Source: Agrobacterium rubi TR3 = NBRC 13261
Lineage (GTDB): Bacteria > Pseudomonadota > Alphaproteobacteria > Rhizobiales > Rhizobiaceae
Assembly: GCF_000739935.1 (NCBI RefSeq)
Contig: NZ_BBJU01000026.1
Span: 97,906 to 161,905 of the forward strand
Direction: 5' to 3'
Length of the DNA: 64,000 nucleotides
Shown here: positions 16,516 through 25,212 of the stretch, piece after piece
How positions within the stretch are numbered: the stretch's first letter is position 1
Layout of the letters: every line of letters starts with the position of its first letter
The notes under the pieces: model-generated
The model's input: only the letters and a program-made list of their open reading frames with translations
The model's database searches: none
Told to the model about the DNA's origin: nothing
Translations under genes and position numbers: made by a program

Positions 16516-17436
16516 TCATCGCTTGTTCGGTCTGATCTGCTGGCGCAGCTCCATCAGACGATCGAGCGTCGACAGCGTCAAATCTCTGTTTTTGCCAGCC
16601 AGACCCAGCGTTAAAGCTTCCACACACACGAGTGACGCGCCGTGCATGGCAACCTTCTCCGTCTTTGCGCGCGGCAGAACAATCGCGGCTGTCGCATGCT
16701 GAGCAAGTGCCGTCTCTTCCTTACCGACGATGGCGACGATTGGTATCGAAAGGCGCTCTGCCTCCGCAATCGCCGTCATAACCTCGCGATGGGGACGGCC
16801 TTGGGCAAGGATAAGAAGGACGTCGCCCGGCTCCATCTGGAGAAGCTGTTCTGCCAGCATGATCCCCGTCTGGTTGAGCGCATAGGACGGATAACCAGCT
16901 CTGACGAAGTTGCGGGATGCGTAGGTTCCGATGATACCCGATGCGCCGATCCCGAAAACGCCGATCTTCCTGGCGGTGGACAGAAGGCTCACAGCCGATG
17001 CCATCGCACGCCGGTTGTCTTCCGACGATAGGGATTGCATGGCGTACCCCATGTCGGCCACCACGAAGTCGATGGCAGAATTGGTGTTGTCCAGCAGGTC
17101 ATTCGTGGTCGCCGCCATTTTCTCGGACGGAGAATCCGTTTCCCCAAGGTGGCTTTCCAGCGTATCCTTAAGGTCCACAAGACCTTCGAAACCCAGCGCC
17201 TGTATGGCCCTGATAACGGTCGCATCCGACGTTCCGATCTCACGGCCGATTTCGAGAGCGGATTTTGCCAGCACCGCATGTCGATGCTTGTCGATATATT
17301 CTGCCACAGCCAGAAGCCCCGGCGACAGCGTGTCCCGCTTTTTCTTCAATCGCTCTCCAAAGCGATCCATGTGGCGTTTCTTTGGAACGGTGTTACCCAT
17401 CGAGACCATTGTCGTTGCTTGAAGGAATGTGTTCAA
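16516..17436 (-). CDS. RpiR-family transcriptional regulator (HTH + SIS)
   Basis: The 306-residue protein has an N-terminal RpiR helix-turn-helix (about 23-100, with LSPGLLAVAEYI and GTSDATVIRAIQALGF) and a C-terminal SIS sugar-phosphate-binding domain (about 135-270, with GVFGIGASG and ILAQGRPHREV). RpiR proteins sense phosphosugars and control sugar use. The start is uncertain: the TTG at 17436 has no clear ribosome-binding site. ATG codons at 17409, 17400 and 17370 are alternatives, the last starting right at the HTH domain. The gene lies 39 bp from the iron uptake operon on the same strand, but a link to iron is not expected for this family. Confidence 0.82.
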   Translation of the reverse strand: MNTFLQATTMVSMGNTVPKKRHMDRFGERLKKKRDTLSPGLLAVAEYIDKHRHAVLAKSALEIGREIGTSDATVIRAIQALGFEGLVDLKDTLESHLGETDSPSEKMAATTNDLLDNTNSAIDFVVADMGYAMQSLSSEDNRRAMASAVSLLSTARKIGVFGIGASGIIGTYASRNFVRAGYPSYALNQTGIMLAEQLLQMEPGDVLLILAQGRPHREVMTAIAEAERLSIPIVAIVGKEETALAQHATAAIVLPRAKTEKVAMHGASLVCVEALTLGLAGKNRDLTLSTLDRLMELRQQIRPNKR

Positions 17437-17475
17437 CCACAGTGCCTGACGCTGCGAAATTTTTGAAGTCGAAAG

Positions 17476-18423
17476 CTATCTCACATTCGGACGTGGTGCG
17501 ATTGCAGATTTTACGACCGCCGTCATTAGAGCCATAGCCGCATAGCTGTTGGAAATCGCTTCTTCTCTGGAAACCATGACGTACCTGCCCTCGGCGCAGG
17601 CTTTTAGGAAGCCGCAAAAATCTGGTACGACCTTGTCCATGGCCTCGATTTCCTCTTTCGACGTGCCGCCGGTGTCCGAGCGGTAGGGGTCGAAAATGAA
17701 GTCCGCATCAACGTCTGGAAGACGCTCGCCGCTGACCTCGATGCGCCCGCCTTCAGGGATGTCGTTGATGATCTTTGGAAACTGGAAGCCCGCATCCCGC
17801 AGCACCTGACCGAGCGCCCGGTAGGTGTGATAGATATTGATCTTTCCGTTGAGCGGCTGGATGACGGAAACAGAGATGTTTTTGGTGTCGATTGCGGTTT
17901 TGAGTTCCTCTATTCCTGCCCGGTATCGCTGGTCGAGAATGGCGAGCCTATCTTCGGTTCCCGTCAGTTCGGCCAGCTTGCGATAGGCATGCGCCGTTCC
18001 AAATTTGGTGGGATCGATCACGATGGTTGGCGCTATTTTCTCCAGTGTTGCAATGGGTGTAGGGCGTCCAACCGCGGTTATGATGACATCCGGCTTCTGT
18101 TCGGCCAGCGCCTCGAGGTCGATATCGACTGCACCGAGAAAGGCAATGCCGGAATTGCCGAAATCGACGCCTGTCAGGATCGCGCTGGAGCGCAGATAGG
18201 GTTTGCCGTCAATACCGACCCTGCCATGGCTGGCAATCGGCGTGATACCGAGTTCGATCAGCGGAATGGTGACGTCGATATCGTGGAGCGATGCGATGCG
18301 AAGTGGTCTGTTGGGGATGACGACAGTACGCCCGGCATCGTCCTGAAATGACCTCGTCTCCTGCGCCGCCGCAACGCTGGTAACGACGAGAAGCAGAAGT
18401 ATCAAAACAAACATTCGCATCAT
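17476..18423 (-). CDS. Ferric-siderophore ABC transporter substrate-binding protein
   Basis: The start at 18423 opens a signal peptide (MMRMFVLILLLL, cleavage near VAAAQ). A longer ORF would run into the permease gene. The mature part of the 315-residue protein is a FecB/FhuD-type helical-backbone binding protein with VVIPNRPLRIASL near its N-terminus and KPDVIITAVGR in the ligand-cleft region. It would carry a ferric siderophore from the outer-membrane receptor to the FecCD permease pair. It is the last gene of the minus-strand operon, 10 bp after the second permease. Confidence 0.85.
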   Translation of the reverse strand: MMRMFVLILLLLVVTSVAAAQETRSFQDDAGRTVVIPNRPLRIASLHDIDVTIPLIELGITPIASHGRVGIDGKPYLRSSAILTGVDFGNSGIAFLGAVDIDLEALAEQKPDVIITAVGRPTPIATLEKIAPTIVIDPTKFGTAHAYRKLAELTGTEDRLAILDQRYRAGIEELKTAIDTKNISVSVIQPLNGKINIYHTYRALGQVLRDAGFQFPKIINDIPEGGRIEVSGERLPDVDADFIFDPYRSDTGGTSKEEIEAMDKVVPDFCGFLKACAEGRYVMVSREEAISNSYAAMALMTAVVKSAIAPRPNVR

Positions 18424-18433
18424 GGAAAACCTT

Positions 18434-19480
18434 TCACAATTGATCGCGACGGCGCCAGAGGAGCAGAAGCAAAACCGGGACACCCACGAGTGCCAGGACA
18501 ATGCCGGCGGGGATTTGCAGCGGCGCGAACGCGGCGCGGCCGATGGTATCTGCCAGAACGACAAGCGCTCCGCCGATCAGCATGCTTGCCGTCAGCAGCG
18601 CGGTCTGGCCACCGCCGATCGTCATTCTGGCCGCATGCGGAGCGATAAGCCCGACGAAGCCGATGCTTCCAACGCAAGACACGGCTGTTGCGGTCATCAA
18701 AACCGGCGACGCGAGGTTTATGAGCGCAAATGCCTTGGCGCGAACACCCAGCCCGATCGTTGCACTGTCTCCCAGCGTCGCGACATCCGCTGCGCGCGCC
18801 GTGGCAAACAGCAAGGCGGCACCGATACACAGGCCCGTCAGAGCAATCGGAACCATGTCCGGTGTGACTGTCGCAAGGCTGCCTGCCATCCACGTCAAAG
18901 CGATCTGGACGCGGTCTATATCGGAAACCGTCAGCAACAGCGTAATGACCGCGGACAGGAACCAGGAAAATCCGATGCCGATCAGCACGAAACGTAGGCG
19001 AGACAGCGAGCCTGCCAGCAGCGCAACAGCGGCGGCAACTGCAAAACCTCCGGCCATACCGATGAAGGGACGCAGCATCAACGGCGTTTGCGGAAAAGCG
19101 ATAATGACGGTGACGATGGCCAAGGCTGCGCCTTCACGCACGCCCAGCAGACCCGGATCGGCCAGTCCGTTGCGGGTCAGGGATTGTAACGCTGCACCCG
19201 CCAGCCCAAGCATGGCGCCGCAGCTCAGCGCCATGATGATGCGCGGTAACCGCAGGTCTCCGATGACAGATAGATTGCCCTGATTCACTGAACCTGTGAC
19301 AAATGCCACGAGTTCGTCAATCCCGGCGCGCCCGCTTCCTGACAGAAGTGCCAGAAGAACCAGCAGGGCAAGGACGATCAGAAAGGCCGTTGTGATTGCC
19401 AGTCTTGCCGGATGCAGCTTTACACTCAGGGCTAGGACTTCAACGCGGTGATAACCGCCGCCGATCTTTTTCATCTTCAT
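18434..19480 (-). CDS. Iron-siderophore ABC transporter permease (FecCD family), second subunit
   Basis: I place the start at ATG 19480, which overlaps the stop of the upstream permease (ATGA). A much longer ORF up to 20275 simply reads through the neighbouring gene in another frame. The 348-residue protein has about nine or ten membrane helices and FecCD family stretches: RLPRIIMALSCGAMLGLAGAA near the N-terminus, GLADPGLLGVREGA, and the C-terminal GFVGLIAPHAARM that contacts the ATPase. It should form the inner-membrane channel with the preceding permease. Confidence 0.87.
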   Translation of the reverse strand: MKMKKIGGGYHRVEVLALSVKLHPARLAITTAFLIVLALLVLLALLSGSGRAGIDELVAFVTGSVNQGNLSVIGDLRLPRIIMALSCGAMLGLAGAALQSLTRNGLADPGLLGVREGAALAIVTVIIAFPQTPLMLRPFIGMAGGFAVAAAVALLAGSLSRLRFVLIGIGFSWFLSAVITLLLTVSDIDRVQIALTWMAGSLATVTPDMVPIALTGLCIGAALLFATARAADVATLGDSATIGLGVRAKAFALINLASPVLMTATAVSCVGSIGFVGLIAPHAARMTIGGGQTALLTASMLIGGALVVLADTIGRAAFAPLQIPAGIVLALVGVPVLLLLLWRRRDQL

Positions 19481-20502
19481 CGCAGCACCCGCGTAACGAC
19501 AGCGATGAAAACCGGAGCGCCGACGAATGCCGTCAGGATTCCCGTTGCCAGTTCCTGCGGAGCGGCAATGGTTCTGGCGGCGATATCGGCTGCAATCATG
19601 AGATTTGCGCCGAGCAAGGCCGATAGCGGAATCGAAACCATGTGCCGCCCGCCGACCATGCGATGAGCGACGCCGCCAACGATGAGACCGATAAAGCCGA
19701 TGGGGCCGCAGAGCGATACGGACGCACCGCAAAAGAGCGCGGTGGCGATCAGGCCGATCAATCTCGTCTGGCGCACCGGCACGCCAAGTCCCGTCGCGGC
19801 CTGGTCTCCCAACGCCATGATATCCAAACGCGACGTAATCCAGGCGGCAGCCATTGCAGCAATCATGACGATGGGAAGAACGGTCTGAAGGTCGGAGAGG
19901 GAAATGCCTGAGAGATCGCCCGCGAGCCAGAACCGCATCTGCTCGAGCGTTTCCTGATCGAGAATGAGGATCGCAGATACGCAGGCAGATGCCAAAGCAG
20001 ACAGCGCGATGCCGCAAAATGTGACCTTGGTCATCGTCAGGCCGGTGCGTCCCGCCGACGACAGAAACAGAACAAGCGCGAAAAGAATGCCGCTTCCCGC
20101 CGCCGCAATCAACGGGCGACTGGCCGGGAACACCATCAGCCCCGCAGGCAACGCGGTGCTTGCCACCAGCGCAAGGCTGGCCCCTGCATTCAGACCCAGA
20201 ATATGCGGTTCGGCGAGCGGATTGCGCAGGATGGATTGCAGCAAACGGCCTGCGATACCCAGCGATGCACCGCACAGAATGGCGGCCAGCAGCCGTGGCA
20301 GACGAAGCTTGAGCAGTATCTGTTGGTCAAAATTGGCAAGGTCCCGGGACGTCAGGGCATCGATAAGGAATTGCGGCGATACGGATCGTGCACCGACGCT
20401 CAGATGCGTGAGAGCGAGAACCAGCAACAGTCCCAAGCCACACGGAAGCCAGAGACCTTGCAGCCGCTTTGTCGATCCGCCTGACTTGACCGCGTCCCTC
20501 AC
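19477..20502 (-). CDS. Iron-siderophore ABC transporter permease (FecCD family), first subunit
   Basis: The start GTG at 20502 was chosen because it overlaps the ATPase stop (GTGA). The ORF in this frame extends 38 codons further up into the ATPase gene without family similarity. The 341-residue polytopic protein carries FecCD marks: LRLPRLLAAILCGASLGIAG, RNPLAEPHILGLNAGA, and a C-terminal CGPIGFIGLIVGGVAHRMVG that corresponds to the ATPase-coupling region. It pairs with the next permease. Confidence 0.87.
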   Translation of the reverse strand: MRDAVKSGGSTKRLQGLWLPCGLGLLLVLALTHLSVGARSVSPQFLIDALTSRDLANFDQQILLKLRLPRLLAAILCGASLGIAGRLLQSILRNPLAEPHILGLNAGASLALVASTALPAGLMVFPASRPLIAAAGSGILFALVLFLSSAGRTGLTMTKVTFCGIALSALASACVSAILILDQETLEQMRFWLAGDLSGISLSDLQTVLPIVMIAAMAAAWITSRLDIMALGDQAATGLGVPVRQTRLIGLIATALFCGASVSLCGPIGFIGLIVGGVAHRMVGGRHMVSIPLSALLGANLMIAADIAARTIAAPQELATGILTAFVGAPVFIAVVTRVLR

Positions 20503-21317
20503 AGCACGGATGTTCCGGAAAATGGGTCTGGCAGGAAGACGGGTCTGCCGGTCGTCGGATGCCTGACGGCCACAACCTTCGTATCGAAGACGCTTTCGAT
20601 ATGGTCGGCTGAGCATTCGTCGACGGTTTCAGCAACGTGATGAATGGCACCGCCTTTGAGAAAAACGATGCGATCCGCATATTGCAGGGCGGCGTTGAGA
20701 TCGTGAAGAACAGCGATGACGGTTCGGTTCGCTGTGCGGGTAAGGCTTGAAAGAAGCTCCATGACCTCGACCTGATACCGCAGATCGAGAAACGTCGTCG
20801 GCTCGTCGAACAGGATCGTTGCTGTATCCTGCGCCAACGCAAGAGCGATAAAGCACCGCTGGCGCTGACCGCCCGACAGGCTATCCACCGGCCGTGCCGA
20901 GAGATCGCTGATGCCGGTCATATGCAAGGCCTGAGTGACGGCATCTTCATCGCCCTCGTCCCAGGATTTGAGAATGCCACGATGCGGGTAACGTCCGCGC
21001 GACACCAGATCGTAGACGCTGAGACCTTCAGGAGCGACCGGTGCCTGCGGAAGCAATGCAAGTTTTCGTGCCACCTCTCTGGTCGACAACCGATTGACAT
21101 CCTGCCCGTCGACAAGGGCTGTCCCGCCGGATGGTTTGAGAATGCGTGAGAGCACGGCCAGCAACGTCGACTTACCCGACCCGTTCGGCCCTGCCAGAGC
21201 GGTGAACTTACCCTTGGGAGCGACCATCGAGATATCGACAAGAACACTGGAGCGTCCATAACCTGCCGTCACTCGCTCGGCATGCAGCGCATGATCACCG
21301 CCATTGGATCGCATCAA
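20499..21317 (-). CDS. Ferric-siderophore ABC transporter ATP-binding protein
   Basis: The 272-residue cytoplasmic ATPase has all ABC motifs: Walker A GPNGSGKST (about 43-51), signature LSGGQRQR (about 146-153), Walker B ATILFDEP (about 164-171) and the switch histidine in VLHDLNAAL. The size and the FecE/FhuC-like LLPQAPVAPEGL Q-loop fit iron-siderophore importers. It is the first gene of a four-gene operon with the two permeases and the binding protein. A RirA-type box lies 45 bp upstream. A second ATG one codon later could also be the start. Confidence 0.9.
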   Translation of the reverse strand: MMRSNGGDHALHAERVTAGYGRSSVLVDISMVAPKGKFTALAGPNGSGKSTLLAVLSRILKPSGGTALVDGQDVNRLSTREVARKLALLPQAPVAPEGLSVYDLVSRGRYPHRGILKSWDEGDEDAVTQALHMTGISDLSARPVDSLSGGQRQRCFIALALAQDTATILFDEPTTFLDLRYQVEVMELLSSLTRTANRTVIAVLHDLNAALQYADRIVFLKGGAIHHVAETVDECSADHIESVFDTKVVAVRHPTTGRPVFLPDPFSGTSVL

Positions 21318-21361
21318 ATCAACCGCTTTCTTCCCTTATATCGTGTGTTCATTGTATTTTA

Positions 21362-21378
21362 TGAATGTAGTAGTCAAC
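21362..21378 (-). promoter_or_regulatory. RirA-type iron box (IRO) before the siderophore ABC operon
   Basis: TGA-N9-TCA, the form of the rhizobial RirA box, lies at 21362-21376. The 17-bp sequence TGAATGTAGTAGTCAAC is the exact reverse complement of the sequence at 21506-21522 before the divergent receptor gene. On the minus strand it includes TTGACT, a possible -35 element. Confidence 0.7.
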
Positions 21379-21505
21379 ATTTAACCGATCCAAATTTTCT
21401 TTTCCAGACATGTTTCTGCGTCATGAAGGCCTGGATTTTCAGGCCAAAATAGTTTTTCAAAACGAAAAATCGGAGTGTCATTGTAGCAATAGGCATCCTC
21501 AGAAA

Positions 21506-21522
21506 GTTGACTACTACATTCA
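21506..21522 (+). promoter_or_regulatory. RirA-type iron box (IRO) before the TonB-dependent receptor
   Basis: GTTGACTACTACATTCA contains TGA-N9-TCA at 21508-21522 and the possible -35 TTGACT. It is a perfect inverted copy of the box at 21362-21378. It lies 54 bp before the receptor ATG, so both arms of the siderophore locus are probably repressed together when iron is plentiful. Confidence 0.7.
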
Positions 21523-21576
21523 GGAAATACAGAAGACCAGCATGATGGGGATATCACGTGCGCTATTGGGGACGAA

Positions 21577-23754
21577 ATGACGATGGGATTTGGCAAATTT
21601 GACAGGACGATGGCTCCGGCCATGATTGCTCTCGCTGGCATGATGGTCGCTTTGCCTGCAAATGGGCAGGAAACCGTCGAGGTCAAGAAGACATCACGCC
21701 AGTCGGAAGCTGCTCAGCCCAGTGCGTCGGAGACATCCACCGTGCTCGCGCCTATCGTGGTAGACGGTGCCGGTGCGACGCAGGGATATCAGCCAAGATC
21801 GACCAGCACCGCCACACGCACGGATACCCCGCTCATCGACATTCCACAGGCGGTCAATGTCGTCAGCGAACAGGTTCTGCGAGACCAGAATGCGGGCAAT
21901 CTGGATGATGCGCTCGGCAATATCAGCGGCGTGACACAAACCAATACGCTGGGTGGCACGCAGGATTCCGTCATCCGCCGCGGTTTCGGTGACAATCGCG
22001 ACGGCTCCATCCTGACAAACGGGATGAAGACCGCCCTGCCCCGATCGTTCAATGCCATGACGGAACGGGTTGAGGTCCTCAAGGGTCCGTCCTCCACGCT
22101 GTATGGCATTCTCGACCCTGGCGGCATGGTCAATGTCGTGACGAAGAAGCCGGAGGATACGTTCAAGGGAGAACTCTACGGCGGTCTTTCCAGTTTCGGC
22201 GGCGGCAACACTGGATTGGATGTCACGGGTCCGATCACGGGGACGGACTTTTCCTACCGCCTGATCGGCGAGTACAAGGATGTCGATTATTGGCGCAATT
22301 TCGGTGAGACCAAGAACTGGCTGATATCTCCGTCGTTGACATGGACCGGCGACGATACCGAAATCACGGCAACTTACATGCACGAGGATTACAGCGTGCC
22401 ATTTGATCGCGGCACGATCTTCGATGTCAACACGGGCCGTGCCGTCAATGTGGACCGAAAAATTCGCTTCGATGAGCCCTACAACATCACCGATGGAAAA
22501 TCCGACCTCTTCCAGGTCGAGATCGATCATGAACTGTCGGAAAACTGGAAGCTCGGGATCGACTACAGCTATAGCCGCAATGTCTATTCGGACAATCAGG
22601 CGCGCGTGACGGCCTATAACCCAACCAACGGCAACGTGACGCGCAGGGCAGACGCCACCAACTATTCAACGATCTACAATCATGCCATCCGCGCTGACTT
22701 GACTGGTGAGGTCGAGATCGGCGGAATGCAGCATGATCTGTTGATCGGCACGTCCTATGATTACAGCGACACGTTGCGCACGGACATGATCCGGTGTGCC
22801 CCATCGGTAAATTTCAACATCTACAACCCCGTTTACGGGAATCTTCCTGAGTGCACGACCGTTTCCGTCGGCGAAAGCGACCAGACCGAAAAACTGTCTA
22901 CTGCGTCGGTGTATGTGCAGGATTCTGTGCACCTCAATGACCAATGGATCGTTGTCGGTGGACTGCGATATCAATATTATGATTTGCTGGCTGGCAGGGG
23001 CCGCCCCTTTAGAAACAACACAGACAGCTTCGGGGATGCTCTCGTCCCCAATGCGGGTGTTGTCTATAAACTCAAGCCTGACGTTTCACTTTACGCCAAT
23101 GCAGCCAAGACCTTCCGTCCACAATCCTCCATTTCAAGCCCATTTGGCAATCTGAAGCCGGAAGAAGGTGTCTCCTATGAAGTCGGTTCGAAATTCGAGC
23201 TGCCATCGGGACTGACCGCCAATATTGCGCTCTACACGTCCGACAAGGAAAATGTCGCCTATTCCGACGCGAACAACAACATCAGAACGGCGGGACTGGT
23301 CAGATCACGTGGCTTGGAAGTGGATGTTGCCGGGTCTTTGACCGATAACCTGGATTTCATCGCAAGCTACGCCTTTACCGATGCCGAGGTTTTGGAGGGT
23401 GACAATGCGGGAAAACGTCCTGTCAACGTCGCGCGCCATACGGGCTCGCTCTATCTGGCATATGATGTGGGAGACGTCGGTCCATCGGGCAACAACCTGA
23501 AAATCGGCGGCGGAATCCGCGCCGTTGGCGACCGGGCCGGTATCAACGATAACGCCTATTATCTGCCCGGTTACGCGGTCGTGGATGCCTTTGCAGCCTA
23601 CACGTTTGAGCTTGAGCGCCCAATCACGGTCCAGCTCAATCTGAAGAACATCTTTGATCGCACCTACTACACGTCTTCGATCGGCGGCACTGCACTGGCC
23701 AACCAAATCGGCGAACCCTTCAATGCCACATTGACCGCGCGGTTGAAGTTTTGA
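21577..23754 (+). CDS. TonB-dependent siderophore receptor
   Basis: The 725-residue outer-membrane protein has a signal peptide (about 1-30, ending ANGQ), a TonB-box-like stretch (LAPIVVDG, about 56-63), a plug domain (about 80-200, with IDIPQAVNVVSEQVL and the ERVEVLKGPSSTLYG motif) and a C-terminal 22-strand barrel that ends in Phe (ARLKF). The plug type is that of ferrichrome/hydroxamate and catecholate receptors, but the ligand cannot be read from sequence. It is divergent from the siderophore ABC operon, and both have the same RirA-type box. The start follows a GGGGAC site. Confidence 0.93.
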   Translation: MTMGFGKFDRTMAPAMIALAGMMVALPANGQETVEVKKTSRQSEAAQPSASETSTVLAPIVVDGAGATQGYQPRSTSTATRTDTPLIDIPQAVNVVSEQVLRDQNAGNLDDALGNISGVTQTNTLGGTQDSVIRRGFGDNRDGSILTNGMKTALPRSFNAMTERVEVLKGPSSTLYGILDPGGMVNVVTKKPEDTFKGELYGGLSSFGGGNTGLDVTGPITGTDFSYRLIGEYKDVDYWRNFGETKNWLISPSLTWTGDDTEITATYMHEDYSVPFDRGTIFDVNTGRAVNVDRKIRFDEPYNITDGKSDLFQVEIDHELSENWKLGIDYSYSRNVYSDNQARVTAYNPTNGNVTRRADATNYSTIYNHAIRADLTGEVEIGGMQHDLLIGTSYDYSDTLRTDMIRCAPSVNFNIYNPVYGNLPECTTVSVGESDQTEKLSTASVYVQDSVHLNDQWIVVGGLRYQYYDLLAGRGRPFRNNTDSFGDALVPNAGVVYKLKPDVSLYANAAKTFRPQSSISSPFGNLKPEEGVSYEVGSKFELPSGLTANIALYTSDKENVAYSDANNNIRTAGLVRSRGLEVDVAGSLTDNLDFIASYAFTDAEVLEGDNAGKRPVNVARHTGSLYLAYDVGDVGPSGNNLKIGGGIRAVGDRAGINDNAYYLPGYAVVDAFAAYTFELERPITVQLNLKNIFDRTYYTSSIGGTALANQIGEPFNATLTARLKF

Positions 23755-24009
23755 TGTTGCCTCAGAGTGTCGTTGAACGTTGGCATGCTTGTTCATGCCC
23801 TCTGGCCTGATGCCAGCTTTTAGGAATAGCGATTAAAGGCAGCCATTGCGGCCGCTCTCCACCAAAAATTCCCAGGGACGGTCGCCACTTTTTTGGCCCG
23901 CAACGAGACAAGCTATGTTACGGGCACCGACATGCTCGCCGCTTGCGGGCATCGCCGTTCGATGCTCTGATCAGATCGTCCTGATCTGGCTAATCGTTAC
24001 CGTTGATAT

Positions 24010-25125
24010 TTGAAATCTGGAAAGACCACGAACTTGACGCCGACGCTCCATCTCCCCAATCGCCCGTTCTCGCTTGCACCGGATGTAATTTCAGTCCCTC
24101 GCCCTTACTTCTGGTCTACCCCCATTCTTCTGGCGCTCGCTGCCTTTCTCCTTTTCTGGGAGGGACCGGGGGTCTATCGCGATTTCCTCATCAGCCAGAA
24201 CCCGGTGGTGGTAGAGGACGGTGATATCCAGAATGGTCAATGCACGACGCGAAAGGCGATCCTGACCGACTGCAAGGCCCGGCTTGTCTACAACGTCAAC
24301 GGCCAGAGCTACGACACGAAGGTCGAAGTCATGTTCGTCGATTTTCACGTGGGGGACTATGAGACAGCGGTGATCATCTCGGCAGACCATCCTGAACTTG
24401 CGACAATAAGCCTTGGCCTCGACAAGCTCTGGAACCGGATCATAACGCTCACGCTCTTCACGCTTGCGCTGGGCGGCTTGAGCATTGGGATGATTTTTAT
24501 GGCCCTGCGCATTTTACGAGCCAAGGGCCAATTGCTCAAACCTGCTTTGCTCAAGCCCATCGCTGTGGAAATCGGCGCCTTCGACCGCAAAAAGAATAGT
24601 CTTTCGGTTACCTACAACGACAAGATCGCGACCGATAAAACCGGCCGGTCGGCTTACACTCGCATGAAACAGGGCGCAGAGCCGCTGATCGTCGGCGAAG
24701 CCAACGGCAAACTTTTGGGCTTGGCTGTCCGGCACGGCAATACGGCTTTACCCGTGCTTCTGGACGATCGCCTCCAACGTATTGCATTGACCGACGAGGA
24801 GCGAACCGCGGCATTGGCGCCCTTCGCACATCAGGCCAGTATCAATGACATGCCGGTGGCCCATGCGCCGAAGAAGACGATGTCGGCCTGGAAAGGCCTG
24901 CAAATTTTCTTCGGAACGTTGCTTGTGCTCATGGTCGGTATGCTCGGATTTTGGCTCTGGTACGTGACGACATCACAAACCCAGTTTCAGTCTCCAGGAA
25001 TGGACATCAACAACATCATGCCTGCGCCAATAAACCGCTGGGGCTGCGATCAGCTGAAGAAACGATTCGGTGACGACAGAGCACCGTTCGGATGCGCGGC
25101 TGCCGATCACATGAGCTGGAGGTAG
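24010..25125 (+). CDS. Membrane protein of unknown function
   Basis: The 371-residue frame starts with TTG at 24010. A TTG eight codons later, behind GGAAAG, is another possible start. Three hydrophobic helices are visible: about 36-55 (TPILLALAAFLLF), about 144-165 and about 295-318 (FFGTLLVLMVGMLGFWLW). Between the first two lies an extracytoplasmic domain with two cysteines (GQCTTRKAILTDCKARL), which could form a disulphide. The layout recalls DUF3592-type proteins but I cannot assign a family. It is 255 bp after the receptor gene and convergent with the aminotransferase. Confidence 0.65.
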   Translation: MKSGKTTNLTPTLHLPNRPFSLAPDVISVPRPYFWSTPILLALAAFLLFWEGPGVYRDFLISQNPVVVEDGDIQNGQCTTRKAILTDCKARLVYNVNGQSYDTKVEVMFVDFHVGDYETAVIISADHPELATISLGLDKLWNRIITLTLFTLALGGLSIGMIFMALRILRAKGQLLKPALLKPIAVEIGAFDRKKNSLSVTYNDKIATDKTGRSAYTRMKQGAEPLIVGEANGKLLGLAVRHGNTALPVLLDDRLQRIALTDEERTAALAPFAHQASINDMPVAHAPKKTMSAWKGLQIFFGTLLVLMVGMLGFWLWYVTTSQTQFQSPGMDINNIMPAPINRWGCDQLKKRFGDDRAPFGCAAADHMSWR

Positions 25126-25212
25126 CGTTTCCGCTTCCATATCTTCACCCTTGGGTTCAGGTTCAATCGAAGCCGAAAGATGGCTGCTGCGCAGCATCTG
25201 CCGCAGCAGACA

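Noticed and set aside
19481..20275. N-terminal extension of the second FecCD permease (613-codon frame)
   Set aside because: The extension reads the first permease gene in another frame; the ATGA overlap at 19480 marks the real start.
18434..23754. Siderophore biosynthesis at the iron locus
   Set aside because: Only uptake genes are present at 17476-23754; the NRPS lies 34 kb away and its link to iron is not shown.
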